64,000 nucleotides of DNA from Membranipora membranacea. Taxonomy: Eukaryota; Bryozoa; Gymnolaemata; Cheilostomatida; Membraniporidae. Shown one piece after another: positions 12,539-24,960 of this stretch. Where the stretch lies: contig OU612065.1 of the NCBI GenBank assembly GCA_914767715.1, forward strand, positions 60,001 through 124,000, read 5' to 3'. Position 1 is the stretch's first letter. Each line of letters starts with the position of its first letter. The notes beneath the pieces were generated by a model. The model ran no database searches and was not told where the DNA came from. It worked only from the letters and a program-made list of their open reading frames with translations. Both the position numbers and the translations under genes were made by a program.

Positions 12539-15500
12539 CTGATAGAGAGAATGTTTATCAGATTTAATGAGCTCTGCCAGTCTTCTACACTCATTTCTCT
12601 GCTCTGTCTCCACATATACTTTGTGTAATAGCGATATTATCTCAGGGATACAGAATTCTCTCAATCTACCGAGCTGCTCATGACGTGCCTGTAATCCCCC
12701 ATCTTCTCTTTGTTCCTCTCTACGCTCCTCTCTACGCTCCTCTCTGCGCTCCTCTCTATCTGGAGATCCTTGTTCAGACTGATCAGCTGATTCGTGGCTC
12801 ATATCCAGCATCCATCCGCCGGCGAATAACAATACAGATCTCAACTGTTCTACAGTATGCTAAAATACAATCAGCATTCACAAATATTAGTTATTGTATT
12901 ACTGTACTGTGGAACATCATAATTACACTTTGAAGACTTAACTATTGGGATACTGGTGGGATTATGACTACAGTGATAATTAAACCACTGCTGACACAGC
13001 TGGGCTTTGCCCAGCAGAGCCACCAGTCGAAAATTTAAATGGAGAGTTGTGGCATCAAAACATCTAGTCAGTAGCTTTGCATTGAGTTATATGAGCTCTC
13101 AAAGAGTAGGGAGTATCTTCTTCCCCAGCCATCCACCACAGGTGCATTTAAAATCTAGCTGAGATCCAACATTTTTATTAGTCTTGGATCTCAGCTAGAT
13201 TTTAGAGGCACCTGATTGGTCAGGGTCAACTTTTGTCATCACTAATGGCGGATGGCTGGGGAAGAAGATACTCCCTACATTTTGAGAGCTCATATAACTC
13301 ATTGCAAAGCTACTGGCTAGATTTTTTGATGCCACGACTCTCTATTTAGATTTTTGACTGGTGGCTATGCTGGGCAAAGCCCAGTTGTGGCAGCAGTGGT
13401 TTAAGTTAACAAATAAGTCATCGCTGATAATGTATTAACTGAGTCATGAATTATAATGTATTACCTGAGTCATCGCCGATAATGTATTCTCCCATCTTCT
13501 CATGTCCTGTTCATATTGTTTCACTTTCTGTTCATGCGCCACATTTTCAGCGAAATGTCGGCTTACTGCAGCAGCTGGCTTCAATGGAGGCTGGTGAACA
13601 TGCTGGAACCAATCATCAAATGATTGCATCGCTGCCTACAACAGCGTATATATAACATACATATAACATACATACAGCATAGTGCTGTGCATACCGAAAC
13701 AGCATACATACATCAAACATACAGCACGCTTATAGCATACATACAGCACGCGTACAGCATACATACAGCACGCATACAACATACATACAGCATACACACA
13801 GCATACATACAGCACGCTTACAGCATACACACAGCATGCATACAGCATACATACAGCACGCTTACAGCATACACACAGCATACACACAGCATACATACAG
13901 CATACACACAGCATACACACAGCATACACACAGCATACATACAGCACGCTTACAGCATACACACAGCATACATACAGCACGCTTACAGCATACACACAGC
14001 ATGCATACAGCATACATACAGCATACATACAGCATACATACAGCACGCTTACAGCATACACACAGCATGCATACAGCATACACACAGCATACATACAGCA
14101 TACATACAGCACGCTTACAGCATACACACAGCATACATACAGCATACATACAGCATACATACAGCATACACACAGCATACATACAGCATACATACAGCAC
14201 GCTTACAGCATACACACAGCATACATACAGCACGCTTACAGCATACATACAGCATACACACAGCATACATACAGCACGCTTACAGCATACACACAGCATA
14301 CATACAGCATACATACAGCATACATACAGCATACATACAGCACGCTTACAGCATACATACAGCACGCTTACAGCATACCCAAACAAATAAATAAGATATG
14401 CAGAACTTACACTGAGCAACTGTATCCGGCCCGTTATGAGCACCTATCGGAGAGACTGTACTTATGTGGCATTATATTCGTGCCTTTGAAAAATGTGAAG
14501 CGAGGAAAAATTACACATTGACTGTGTCAGCAATGAAGTGATAGGACCATACTTACCAGGTAAGTTTTAAAGCAGATGTATTCTTTGATGACATTCGACT
14601 GATCAATGTCTGTCATCTTCATAGCCTGAGCCAGACAATCAGAAGGTAGCTTTGTGAATACTGTACGTAACTTGTCATGTTGTTTTAGGGCTAAAAATAT
14701 CCTCATCTGGGCATTACACTGATGTATTGCGTCCATCATGTGTTTACCTTCAAACAGCAGCCAGTCTAAGCTACTTATAATGGCATCAACCTGTAAGTAT
14801 AACAACATGCTGAAGTATGAACCTGAGAGCAAACATAAAGCTCTTCTCTGCAGGGTGCTTCCACACCCCTCCCACATCGTGCTCTAACAATTTAAATGGC
14901 CTGTAACGCGTGGTCTGCACACTACTATCTGATGTTTGTTTTCATGTGATAATCTACATCTGAGCAGCACATAAAATTAGTTGTTCTGAGTGGTGATATA
15001 CCGGGGGTGGGGGGATGATCTCACCTCAGTTTGTTTGTGTGAGGCTAACATCTCATTTCCAGATGTATCCATATCAATAAGTTCTGATAATTTATATATC
15101 GAGTTTTCCGTTACGATCCGGCTAATAGTAAACATATCCAGTCCACATTCGTTGCCTTTATCTAATACCATCACTCTATCTTTCTTCTCTGAGACGCCTG
15201 TTCAATAAAACAATACCGACATCATACTATCAAATATTGGTATAATAATCAGCGGTGGACAAAATTGAGATAAACATTTTGAAGAATGAGAATGCAAACA
15301 TGGAACTCTACAAATCATCATATCTAGTTGGTGCCATATTTCAGATTTATCTCAACAACAATGACTATTCCGATGACTACATTACTGCATTAACATATTT
15401 ATATTTATATATAATCGATTTTAGAGCTGTAAGTTGATATAATAACATAAGATATCTCAGGTTTATTACAGACCTTCCATAAAGAGAGCGTAAGTTATGA

Positions 15501-18500
15501 GCTGGCTCTCCTTAGGTAGAACACTACAGTACTGTGCTACCAACATATACTGTTTACTGCTAATCAAATACTTAATATACTCTTCTATAATCTCACTCGC
15601 CGCCTACAAATATCATATATCGTTTACGATATACCATATATGATATACCATATATCATATAATATATCAAGTCATCATACAACTAAAAACCATCATAACT
15701 GTCAAAACATGACACAGCAGCAGCAGTGAAAATTATTGACAATGTAAATAAAATACGAACCGTCCAATAGCAACAAACAGGCGACTAAATGAAACTCAAA
15801 CATGAGCTCTATACAATGTGTAATACTCTTAATAATACTCTATGCATGCACACCCAACCTTTATTTGAGAATGGCAAACTTTTCTCGGGGAGCATACCAA
15901 TTGGTCGCCGCGCCACTTTTTGGCTAATTGTGATTGCGGAACAGATGATTTAAAGTGTTCATATCAAAGCTTTGCCATCGCAATGAACAACAAAAATTTT
16001 AAAAATTTTCGCACCAGGACATTATTGAATGATTCTACCTAATTTAAAGTGCAAAAGTCCAGGGTCTAGAAGGGTCTTCAGTATGTTATCTCCCCTGTCA
16101 CAGATTCACATTTAGATGATTATCCACTCACAGTATAACAGTATGTCTAGCCTGAGATTACCTAGGACAGTTACAAGGCTGCTCTACTTATACTAGAAAT
16201 TATCAAGAACAGTATTGAACAACGGTAGCGTAGTCAAAGATATTTTAGTGTTAATCTGTAAGAGGGGAGAAAACATACTCTAGAGCTAGACCCTTTTAGA
16301 CCCTTGATTTTCGCCCTTTAGATTAGGTTACATCATTCAATGATGTCATTGTGCGTAAAAATTTACTTTTTTTGTTCATTGCAATGGCAAAGCTTTGATA
16401 TAAACAGTGGTTTGTCTTTGCTTTCCCAGACACGTTAATGAAATAGATCAACAACTGAAATTATTGAAGTGTGATAACTGGATTTTCAGACGTGACAGAA
16501 TGGAGCTTCTTTAGTTTTTTTGAGTAAGACTCATGATAATTTTCATGGGATGAGGGTGCAATTTTGTTGGGCAAGTCTGCTCCTTATAATAGTCTACGTG
16601 ATATACACAATACTATATATGAAACTCTAGATGATTAGTAAGGATTAACCTACCGAATCACTGATAGAGACTTTATCCAGATTTCTCAGGAAGAGGATGA
16701 AATGAGCCATAAATCTTATAATATGTGGAGATAGTGAGGCTCCACGTAACGTCTCAACCATTGTACTCACAATACCTGTAATCAGTACTCAGTCTATAAA
16801 TACCTTACTCATCAGCTGTTAATACATTATAATTATTATATAAAACAACATTGAGTATTATGATTAGATTTGGTGATAAAAGTAGTACTTCTTCTTCTCA
16901 ATATCCCACCCACGCATAAGACCTGAGAGGAGGGGGCAATTCTTGATGGATTTTTCCAAGGTAAAACTCTAACTACAGACAAAGTAATTCCGGCCTGACT
17001 ATATAATGCTCAGGCCTATGGTTAGTCTGTGTCACTCACGGATGTGTAGTTATTTATGTGTAGTTATTTATCGGGCTTCCTATTACCAATCAACACTACA
17101 AAATATCTTTCTTTCTTTTATTCTTACAAAAGTACAACCTCACTGTACAAGCACTGCTTCCAATCAGTTTCAGCTACCTCGAGCTATCACACAAAATCGT
17201 CCAACCAAATCCAGTTACATAACGTTACAACAAAGGTCACAAAATATGGTTTATCCAATATAAATATTCACAGTATCTATGTCACAGAATTAAATTCTTT
17301 TCTTAGAATGGAAATAGTATCATAACATCATGCAGTTAGAACACTTAACACAGGGGCTCATCTGAAATTGATCTGATTGGCTGTCCCTACTAGCATGAAT
17401 TATATAGCCTGGGAAATCAACTTCTTTACAAAACTGCAGACAGTATTAAAACGCCTTCAACGTCGATGATTTGGGCTTTTCCAGAATGCTACTAGGGACT
17501 GGCTATTTTTGCAAGCCCATTGTTTGGCAAAAGAAAGCTAATGATGCTATTCCAGATATGGAATTCAATGATCTATGTGTATGCTACCTGATGACTCAAT
17601 GTACGATAATACACAGTGACCACTATGTCATAAAGATGGGTTTGTGACAGTCTGTAACTTATAATGGTGATTGGGAGTACTAGGTATGTTAGTGCTGTCA
17701 TATCTCCTATTACAACAATATGAGCAAGTAAAAGTGAATATAGATGTAAAGTTTTACCATCAAAATCACTGAGAATGAGATGTTTCTGTATCCTATTGAA
17801 GAAGAGCTTGCTCTGCTCGCGTACGCTGTCTTTATAATTAGCCTCGATTTCTTTAAATAGCTGGGGTAGATGTGTAGTCTTAGCCCAATAAGCTGCAGGT
17901 AAATCAGCGATCTGATGATCACTACATGAGCTATGAAGGCGGAGATGCTGTTCTAACTCTATATCAACCAGAACCTAATATAACATAAGACAGATTTATA
18001 GTTTGTTATTCTGTCTGCACATTCTGTCTGCACATATCACATTCTGTTATCATCAGCCATACAATCAGCCATATCAGCTTAACATTATTGAGACACATAA
18101 AATAATGGTTGAATTCTAATCCACTGCAGCTATACTTTCCATAAGACGGAGCTTGTAGCGATACTTAAGACCAGCAATAAGACTCATAATACGACTGAGC
18201 CAGGTGTCTAATGAAACAATCGACAGCTGCAGTCACTGTCTATATACAGTTATACAGACCTTAATATGAGCCCAGAGAGCATCAGACCAGCTATCACATA
18301 CAGGTAATACATGATCTAGATTTCCTGATAAGCTAGCATAGATAGCTCTCTCATATATAGGATATGATTCTTCTTCACTCATCTGCCAGCAGGCTAACTT
18401 CCATATATCTCTGTACTGATTACCCAGGAAGGCCTGTTCTCTATACTCCTCACCGCCTGACGGCGGCGGCGGCGGCGGCGGACCATCACTTGTTACAGCT

Positions 18501-21500
18501 GCTGATGACTCATAGTTAGGATCATGTGATAATCTCCAACCTTCTAATGAAGCTGCTCGCCACGCCTGGCCGCATCTAAACACACCAGTAAAAAAAAACA
18601 ATAACATCAGGACACTGCGGTACTAGCGCTCAGCTATCACTAAACTAGCGCTCTGCTATCACTAAACTAGCCCTTGACTAGCCCTCAACTAGCACTAAAA
18701 TAGCCCTCGACTAACACTAAAATAGCCCTCGACTAACAGTAAAATAGCCCTCGACTAGCACTAAAATAGCCCTCGACTAGCACTAAAATAGCCCTCGACT
18801 AACAGTAAACTAGCCCTCGACTAGCACTAACCTAGCCCTCGACTAACACTTAACTAGCCCTCGACTAAGACTAAACTTGCCTTCAGATAACACTAAACTA
18901 GCCTTGGAATAAACTAAACAAGCCCAAGCGCTGAACTAATACAAAACTAACACTGAACTAACACAACATTACCAACGCTCATCTGACAAAACCGACACAT
19001 ACGTTACACACAGCTGCTGGGCCTCGTCTATCTTTCCAGCTCTAATCAGAGTGAATAAATATCTGAGGAGACGCTCATCATCCTCTTGATCGAGAGCAGA
19101 TAACTTCTGTCCGGTTCTGTGAGCCGCATCTGGATCAAGATCGGACACCATAACTCCTGATTTAAGTGCAGCACTACGACCACGGTCCTTCTTTATATGT
19201 AGAGTATTCTCCCTGTGATGAAAGTAACAACAACATAACATTGAGGACAAAGTGCCAACATTATAAAATGTACTGAGGTCATGAGAATCAAAAGTTGATA
19301 AAGAAATCAGGAAGTTAGTCAAAAAAGTAATAACAGTAGGTCCTTAGCACATAATAAAAGTAAGTATATTACTTACAACATAACTAAAGTAAGTCGATTA
19401 CTCACCACATTGTGCTTGTCTTGTCAGTAAAGAAGCCGACTTTATTGTAGAAGTTATCGAGTACATCTTCACTGTTAATCATCTCTAACCAGTCAATCAC
19501 AATCTGGCACTGCCTAACCTTGTCATTCTTATTAAAGAAATCCTCCATAAGCTGCTGATCAGAGCTACCCTGTAAGAGATAGAGAGACAAGCATCTCCAT
19601 CAGCTCATTACCCTCGTTATTACCCTCGTTACGCTCGTTATTACCCTCGTTACGCTCACGCATCTCATAGTGTGTCCAACATTCACGAGCTCACGCATCT
19701 CATAGTCACATAGTGTGTCCAACATTCACGAGCTCACGCATCTCATAGTCACATAGTGTGTCCAACATTCACAAGTAAACACTCATGTTACAAGCATAGG
19801 ATGGACAATTTCAATGCCAGACTTTCTCTTTTCCACCTATAGACATGATTGACAAACAATATTACAAAGTAAAAAGGTAAAATATCAGGTCCATGAATAC
19901 ATGTAGTAAGCACCACAGATATATTATAATATGTCTCCTACACTATTTAACTGCTTTGTGAATCTTACCAGCTGATCGTTGAGGTGCTGAATTATCTCAT
20001 CTTCTTCAGTCTCATTTCTCAGTTCTGACTCGACCATATCTCTGAGTAACGACTCGGCAAGCTGCCATGTCCATTTCTCACTACGTAAACTTGTGTGTAA
20101 CTCTGTAAGTCCCTGTAATCTACAGACACTACACTGTGTAAGTACTCATTAACATAAACACACTACATCACACTTATATAAGTTAGTATAGTACTGTACC
20201 ACTTTATAAATATCATAAATACTACAACATATCTACCTACCTATGTCGGCCGGTAGTTGTGTTCCTTATTAAAGCTTTAGATACGTCTGTTTTCTCCGTT
20301 AGTAAGGAGCGATAGGCAGTCAGTAAGTCAAACACCTCAGTGGGCGATGTCTTAGTCTGAAAAATCTCACAAAACTTCTCGTAAATCTCACTACCCTCTA
20401 CAAAATGTCAGAAAACATTCCATTTATCATGGATAGGTGTGTTTCTAAGTACTTTGTTGGAAGCACGTCCATCACCAATATTGTTCATTCCAAGTGGCAA
20501 TCTACAGGTCGAATCGCATGGAAATATATTGTAAGACTTGAAATTATCTCATAATCGATTTATACTTCTTCCATAATAAGCATTGCATTGCATCCAGACT
20601 AAAATGAGCTCAGTAGAGGGGGTAAATTAGTAGTCTTAGGTGATTATGATGAGTTTCATCAAACTGAAGATTGTTCGTCTGTTAAAGAGTGAGGGAGTGA
20701 GGCAGCTTACCTAGTGATGAGCTGCCAGCTTGTAATAGCTGAGTAACATTTGTAGTTGTATCTAGATCACCTCCCATAGTATTGTCTAGTATTGATGTAT
20801 GTAATAAAGATGTCCTGCCTCCAAGTAAATCTATAGTTAGGTCAGCAGCAGCATCTGTATTAATCCCGCTCTGGAATATTCAAATCTCAATCCTTAATCA
20901 CAGTCACACTCATCAATCACAGTCACACTCATCTATCACATGACTAGTACTCAATGTTTTATCTGTCATCTTCTATGCCGATGTGGGTTAAAATATGTGG
21001 GTTAAAGTCTGAAGATCTGTCTCTGTCCGAAGCCTGAGAAATAGAGGTGCCTTAAGGGCGCGGCCGCCATATTTGGTGCCAAGTTGCTCCCAGTTTGCAG
21101 GCATGTCGATTAAATGAGAGTAACAGCATATTTTCTCTACTTAATGCTGATATTCACAAACCAGACAATCTAACTATTTGAAATGCCTAGGAATAGTCAC
21201 GTTTTTCAGCACTATTTTAGTCATCAGGAAATTAGATTTTGGTTCACAATTGATTCACAATTCTTAGTACGAGGTTGATAATTTTGTTAAAACACATCAT
21301 GATGTTACTTTCTTACAGGCCTTGAGGCCTCTCAGTCATTTTTATCGTCCAATACTTGGATTTGTGAACCAACTGTCATATACCCAACATAGTAACAATG
21401 TACATTCAGAGACCAGTAGTTATACTCACAGCCCTGTTTGAAGCAGATCCTCTGTGAGAAGGTACTGCTGATGATATGAATGATAGTGTGACATCTCCAC

Positions 21501-21531
21501 TATATAGGGTAGGAGTCGACGACATATTCAT
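12539..21531 (-). CDS. NUP107: Nuclear pore complex protein Nup107 (3' end incomplete)
   Basis: Scaffold nucleoporin of the Nup107-160 (Y) complex on both faces of the nuclear pore. Exons, 5' to 3': 21531-21430, 20870-20711, 20397-20241, 20119-19969, 19569-19406, 19212-19003, 18575-18260, 17974-17758, 16775-16654, 15603-15474, 15197-15025, 14790-14557, 13635-13465, 12859-12539. They join in frame to 876 codons. Diagnostic stretches include [81 protein letters not shown] and SDKHSLYQ. The vertebrate protein is about 925 residues and ends roughly 37 residues past this point, so one short terminal exon is missing; it should lie left of 12539. The start MNMSSTPTL is the shortest in-frame choice. 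Oddities are a polyproline run at about 18470 and an Arg-Glu repeat insertion at about 12710-12770. Some splice borders could shift by a few bases. Confidence 0.93.
12984..13400. mobile_element. Palindromic MITE with TTAA target sites
   Basis: A 417-bp inverted repeat: left arm ACCACTGCTG...GGGCTTTGCCCAGC, right arm its diverged complement ending GCAGTGGT. TTAA flanks both ends (12980-12983 and 13401-13404), as in piggyBac-type insertions. It carries no gene and lies in the last identified Nup107 intron. Confidence 0.8.
13663..14384. repeat. Minisatellite, 11-bp units
   Basis: Tandem 11-mers of three main kinds: CAGCATACATA, CAGCATACACA and CAGCACGCTTA. They start about 30 bases upstream of the Nup107 exon acceptor at 13635 and lie in that intron. 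Confidence 0.95.
15955..16412. repeat. Interrupted inverted repeat, probable degraded MITE
   Basis: Arms at about 15960-16085 and 16280-16410 pair around shared blocks such as ATCAAAGCTTTGCCAT, TTGCAATGAACA-like and ATTGAATGAT, and TCTAGAAGGGTCT against AGACCC. No clear target duplication. In a Nup107 intron. Confidence 0.6.
17280..17580. repeat. Dispersed repeat, copy B
   Basis: Diverged copy of the sequence at 6000-6245 in the same orientation, in a Nup107 intron. Family unknown. Confidence 0.55.
18622..18960. repeat. Minisatellite, about 22-bp unit
   Basis: Repeats of TAGCACTAAAATAGCCCTCGAC with variants, becoming degenerate to the right. It sits just upstream of the Nup107 acceptor at 18575. 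Confidence 0.9.
19605..19775. repeat. Short tandem repeats, about 12 bp then about 43 bp
   Basis: First copies of TTACCCTCGTTA/TTACGCTCG, then nearly three copies of a unit containing ACGCATCTCATAGT, GTGTGTCCAACATTC and ACGAGCTC. Just upstream of the Nup107 acceptor at 19569. Confidence 0.85.
20982..21118 (-). mobile_element. SINE fragment, 5'-truncated
   Basis: Matches the body of the complete SINE at 31308-31562: two TGTGGGTTAAA tail repeats, CTGTCTCTGTCCGAAG, GCCTTAAGGGCGCGGCCGCC and CAAGTTGCTC. It lacks the tRNA-like head. Lies between Nup107 exons 1 and 2. Confidence 0.75.
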
Positions 21532-22730
21532 ATACCAATAATCACCAATCTTAAAACAATCATAATTCTCCTGGTAAACCAACACAGTCAATATATAACT
21601 AACATATAGAAAAGTTGGAATGTGTCATCTCACTTTGATTTCATGGGACTAAACATAGTGCAAAGTGTAATTCAACACTTTTTTTGCGGTATAATTCTTT
21701 TTGTATTGTATCAGCAGTATACAGCCTGAGATTCCAACATTAATTTGTTACTGGCCTCATAAACAAGGAATGGAAGCTCTATCTGTTCCCTCAAATTGTC
21801 CAAACAAGTTGAGAGAACACTGAGAACTGAGAGAGCTTCCATCTTTCCTCTCCGCTAACCCCATTCTCTCAGGTCCCAAAGTTAGGAAATACAGTAGTCG
21901 GGGATCAGATTAAGCCTAGACAGGACCGACCGTCTACCAGAATGAGGGTAGACTGAAATGATCAAAGATTGAAACCAATGCCGAAAATCCTGTGATGAAC
22001 GTCAAAAATGCTGGAATAAGTCGAAACACTTTAGAATATAAGTAAATGGGAGTGCAACACCAAACTGAGTAATGATGATCACTCATCAAGGCACTCTCTT
22101 CTTTTTTATGATCATATTATGAAATCTAGGAGGGCTAGATGGCATTAATGACTTGTGATCTACAGTAAAATGATCAAGAATAATGTCGATATTGTTCTCA
22201 TTCCAAAGATTTAAGATTATCTTGGTGCATATTGTACTTCTTGAAATGACAACGGTAGGACCAAAACCTTGATCAAGGAGTATTACTCAATCAATGCTTC
22301 CATGCTCCGAAAACGACAGGCATTGTTAGTGAAATCAGGGAATTTGGGATAAATAAATTACTGGTTATGCCAAGGTAAGCTTAATTCTTGGAAACTAGGA
22401 AATCAGGAGTGGCCGTTTCAATTAGAAATGTGGCTAAATTGCTGCCAAATTGTATTGGCAGACATTTGGCTAAGCTTCAGCCAGATTTTAGCAGCCACCC
22501 ATCCATGTTTCAATCGGCCCCGGCTAGAAATCTTAAATTATCACAGACATGAGCACAAAAGAGTTGATGTGTCTGTGGTTTTTTTTGTGGCTTGCAGCTT
22601 GATTTACACTCGGAGCTCTCCCCACTGGAATAATAGCTACCTCAGTCGACATAGTCTGTTACTGGAGAAACTTTTCATGGTTAATAGTTCCAGTAGGCAA
22701 CTAAATTTTGATAATTGAACAGCTTTAGTG
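21532..22730. other. Intergenic, upstream of Nup107
   Basis: No gene recognised. The first few hundred bases should hold the Nup107 promoter, but I see no clear TATA box or other motif that decides its place. Confidence 0.4.
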
Positions 22731-22739
22731 ATTATATGG

Positions 22740-23013
22740 AAAGGGTATGTAGAGAATTGCTCTTGTTTGGCAGGTCATTCCACAGCTTTGCTGTTGGTAA
22801 AAAAGACCGCTGCTGATGGAGCGTGTTTGACTGTAGGATGAAGTACTGTGCCGGGCGTCTGCGGCTGATGTGAAGCTCGCTGGATGAAATATGAAATTTG
22901 TGAGCATAGTACTGTTTGTGTGATGTTCAGTCGCCTTTCACATCATCACTGTGACAGCTGAAGATGATCGAGCTTCAGAAGAAGGCCAGTGGTGCCGATT
23001 TTCCTATCTGATC
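22740..23013 (-). pseudogene. LINE remnant (C-terminal end of reverse transcriptase ORF)
   Basis: Minus-strand frames give QYFILQSNTLHQQRSFLP followed by AKLWNDLP, matching the usual C-terminal pattern of non-LTR retrotransposon ORFs (FFPR..RDWNSLP type). Stops interrupt it. Confidence 0.5.
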
Positions 23014-23022
23014 GTCTTACGC

Positions 23023-23545
23023 TAGCCTGGGCAGGCTGTTGGTCAGGGTTGGTGGTTGGGGAGGGGAGGACAGCCTGGGTAAATCCATTTGGTAAGAGAG
23101 GACAACTCATAATTGAATTGCAATAAAGGTGAATTCGGTGAATTTATTATATGGTATATTGGTCTTGTGAGCACAATACAGAAATAGACTAAGTTGATGT
23201 CTGTGTATCGATGTCTATTGATCACGATGCTGGGTTTAGTAATTAAATTGTCTTCACTCCAGCCAGTCTCTACTAGCTAAGCCTAAGTAGTAGTTTTACA
23301 AACAGTATGACATGCCAAATGAACAGGATATCACATGGGATTAGAAGATGAATCAAATGTCAAACCAAGGACTACTCCTTGGTCAAACAAACAAAGATAT
23401 TTGTGTTAGTAGTTGGCTCTTGATCGTAAATCCGATTGTATGAAAATAGACAGGACTGTGTCGTGACCTTGAAGAGGTCACAACGGATTTACCCAGGCTG
23501 TCCCCCCTCCCCACCCACCCCCTACACGACAGCCTGCCCAGGCTA
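23023..23545. mobile_element. Mutator-like MITE with 9-bp target duplication
   Basis: Termini TAGCCTGGGCAGGCTGT and its complement, followed inward by a CCCTCCCC/GGGGAGGGG tract and AAATCCATT against AACGGATTT. GTCTTACGC is directly repeated at 23014-23022 and 23546-23554. No coding capacity. It is inserted in LINE-derived sequence. Confidence 0.8.
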
Positions 23546-23554
23546 GTCTTACGC

Positions 23555-23990
23555 CATATGTGGCACTGGTCGCGCTATGCTAGACAGCTTCGAGGTTATT
23601 TGTAGCTTTCAGATCATCTCATGGATTGAGGACTTCCTCTCAAACCGTGCACAAAACAGTAATATAGGGTGACGAGTCCAGTGAGGCAGCTGTAACCTCA
23701 GGAGTACCCCGGGGATCTGTTATAGGTCCTGAGATGTTTCTCTTCTACTACATTATTATTGACTTACCTGAACAGCTCCACTTTACTTCCTGCATATTTG
23801 CTGATGACCATCATCTATAACACTGCCAGAAACCATCAAAAACTTCAATATGACCTAACGAAAAACACTAGAGAAATGGGAGACTGGCTAAATCGTGGAA
23901 TTCCATCCATCCATATGCCAGCAGATATGCGCAATACAGATATCCAATCTCTACTGCAGAGCAGTTTCTTACGTTGATATGTGAGCAAAA
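23555..23990 (+). pseudogene. LINE reverse transcriptase fragment
   Basis: Plus-strand frames contain ISWIEDFLSNRAQNS, SGVPRGSVIGPEMFLFYY, DLPEQL and FADDHHL, the standard RT fingers/palm motifs (FADD catalytic box). Frame breaks and the short span show it is dead. Confidence 0.75.
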
Positions 23991-24109
23991 GACATCTGTG
24001 GTCTCATCTACACTCATCTGTGCATCTGTGCTTGTGTGTCTGAGTAATACATCATAATAAAGGTGTGAGGGTGCTTGGTGCTGGAATAAAGAGAAGAGCA
24101 TAGATCTAT

Positions 24110-24960
24110 CTTAGAATGCACCGACCAGGGCGCCAGTTGCACCTGATCTTAATGCTTCCACGGTGACCACAGATGTCAGACTGGTAGGGAGGCTGTTCCA
24201 TAGCACTACAGTATCTTGCACATATGATATCTGAAAGGCCAGTGCTCAGCAGTGGAGCTGAGTTAGCTTCTCCGGATGAACAGCAGATGGTCGTAGTACC
24301 AGTCGTATGTCGATATGATGGTTCATGATCTTAAATAGCAGTACAACTTAACATATCTTTTTTCTGGCCTGTAGGCTCTCCCACCCGAGCTGATCTTTCA
24401 TGGCTGATACACTGCTGTATCGGGAATAATTATTACAGGTGAAGCAAGCTGCCCAATTTCGGATGGATTCTAGTTGTTTGATCTGGTTTTGGTGATGGAG
24501 AGGTCCCAGATAGCACTGCAGTATTTGACCTGTGGGCGTACAAGTGTCTTGTAGCTAAGCGCCTAGAGGTTCTGTGGGCAGTCTGAGATATTTCGCTGGG
24601 GAAAGGACAGGGTACTTACTTCGTACTTCTAGGATGATCGCCAACTTCACTGTTGAAGGTCGCAGCGATGTGGCAAGCCGTCTGTAGGTAATCGGTCCAG
24701 TGTAATCAACGGGAAATCAAGGGGATCTTGCAAGTTTGGGGCCTAGACAGCCACTGGGGGACCTCGTAGATGTTTGTGTCTTATGCCTTCCAGCAACAGA
24801 TTTTACATGCTGTTTCCAGGTCATATCTTCTTTCGTTAGGGTGACGCCAAGGTACTTAGCCGCAGATTCGACGACTCGAGATGCTGATGCTGAATATCTG
24901 GGAGTTATTCTTGATCAAACTACCTCAAACACACTCATTTTTGGGATGGGGTGGCTGTTC
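24110..24960 (-). pseudogene. LINE remnant, RT thumb and C-terminus, opposite orientation
   Basis: Minus-strand SAAKYLGVTLTKEDMTWKQH matches the conserved LINE 'YLGV...L.W..H' segment, followed by degraded downstream sequence with several stops. It is opposite in strand to the RT palm piece at 23555-23990, so this is a rearranged or composite remnant. Confidence 0.55.

Noticed and set aside
6483-12567. Long open frames on both strands
   Set aside because: They come from a stop-free 24-bp repeat; no start context, no domain, and overlapping on both strands.
13624-14443. Cys/Tyr- and His/Thr-rich frames
   Set aside because: Translations of the 11-bp minisatellite in a Nup107 intron.
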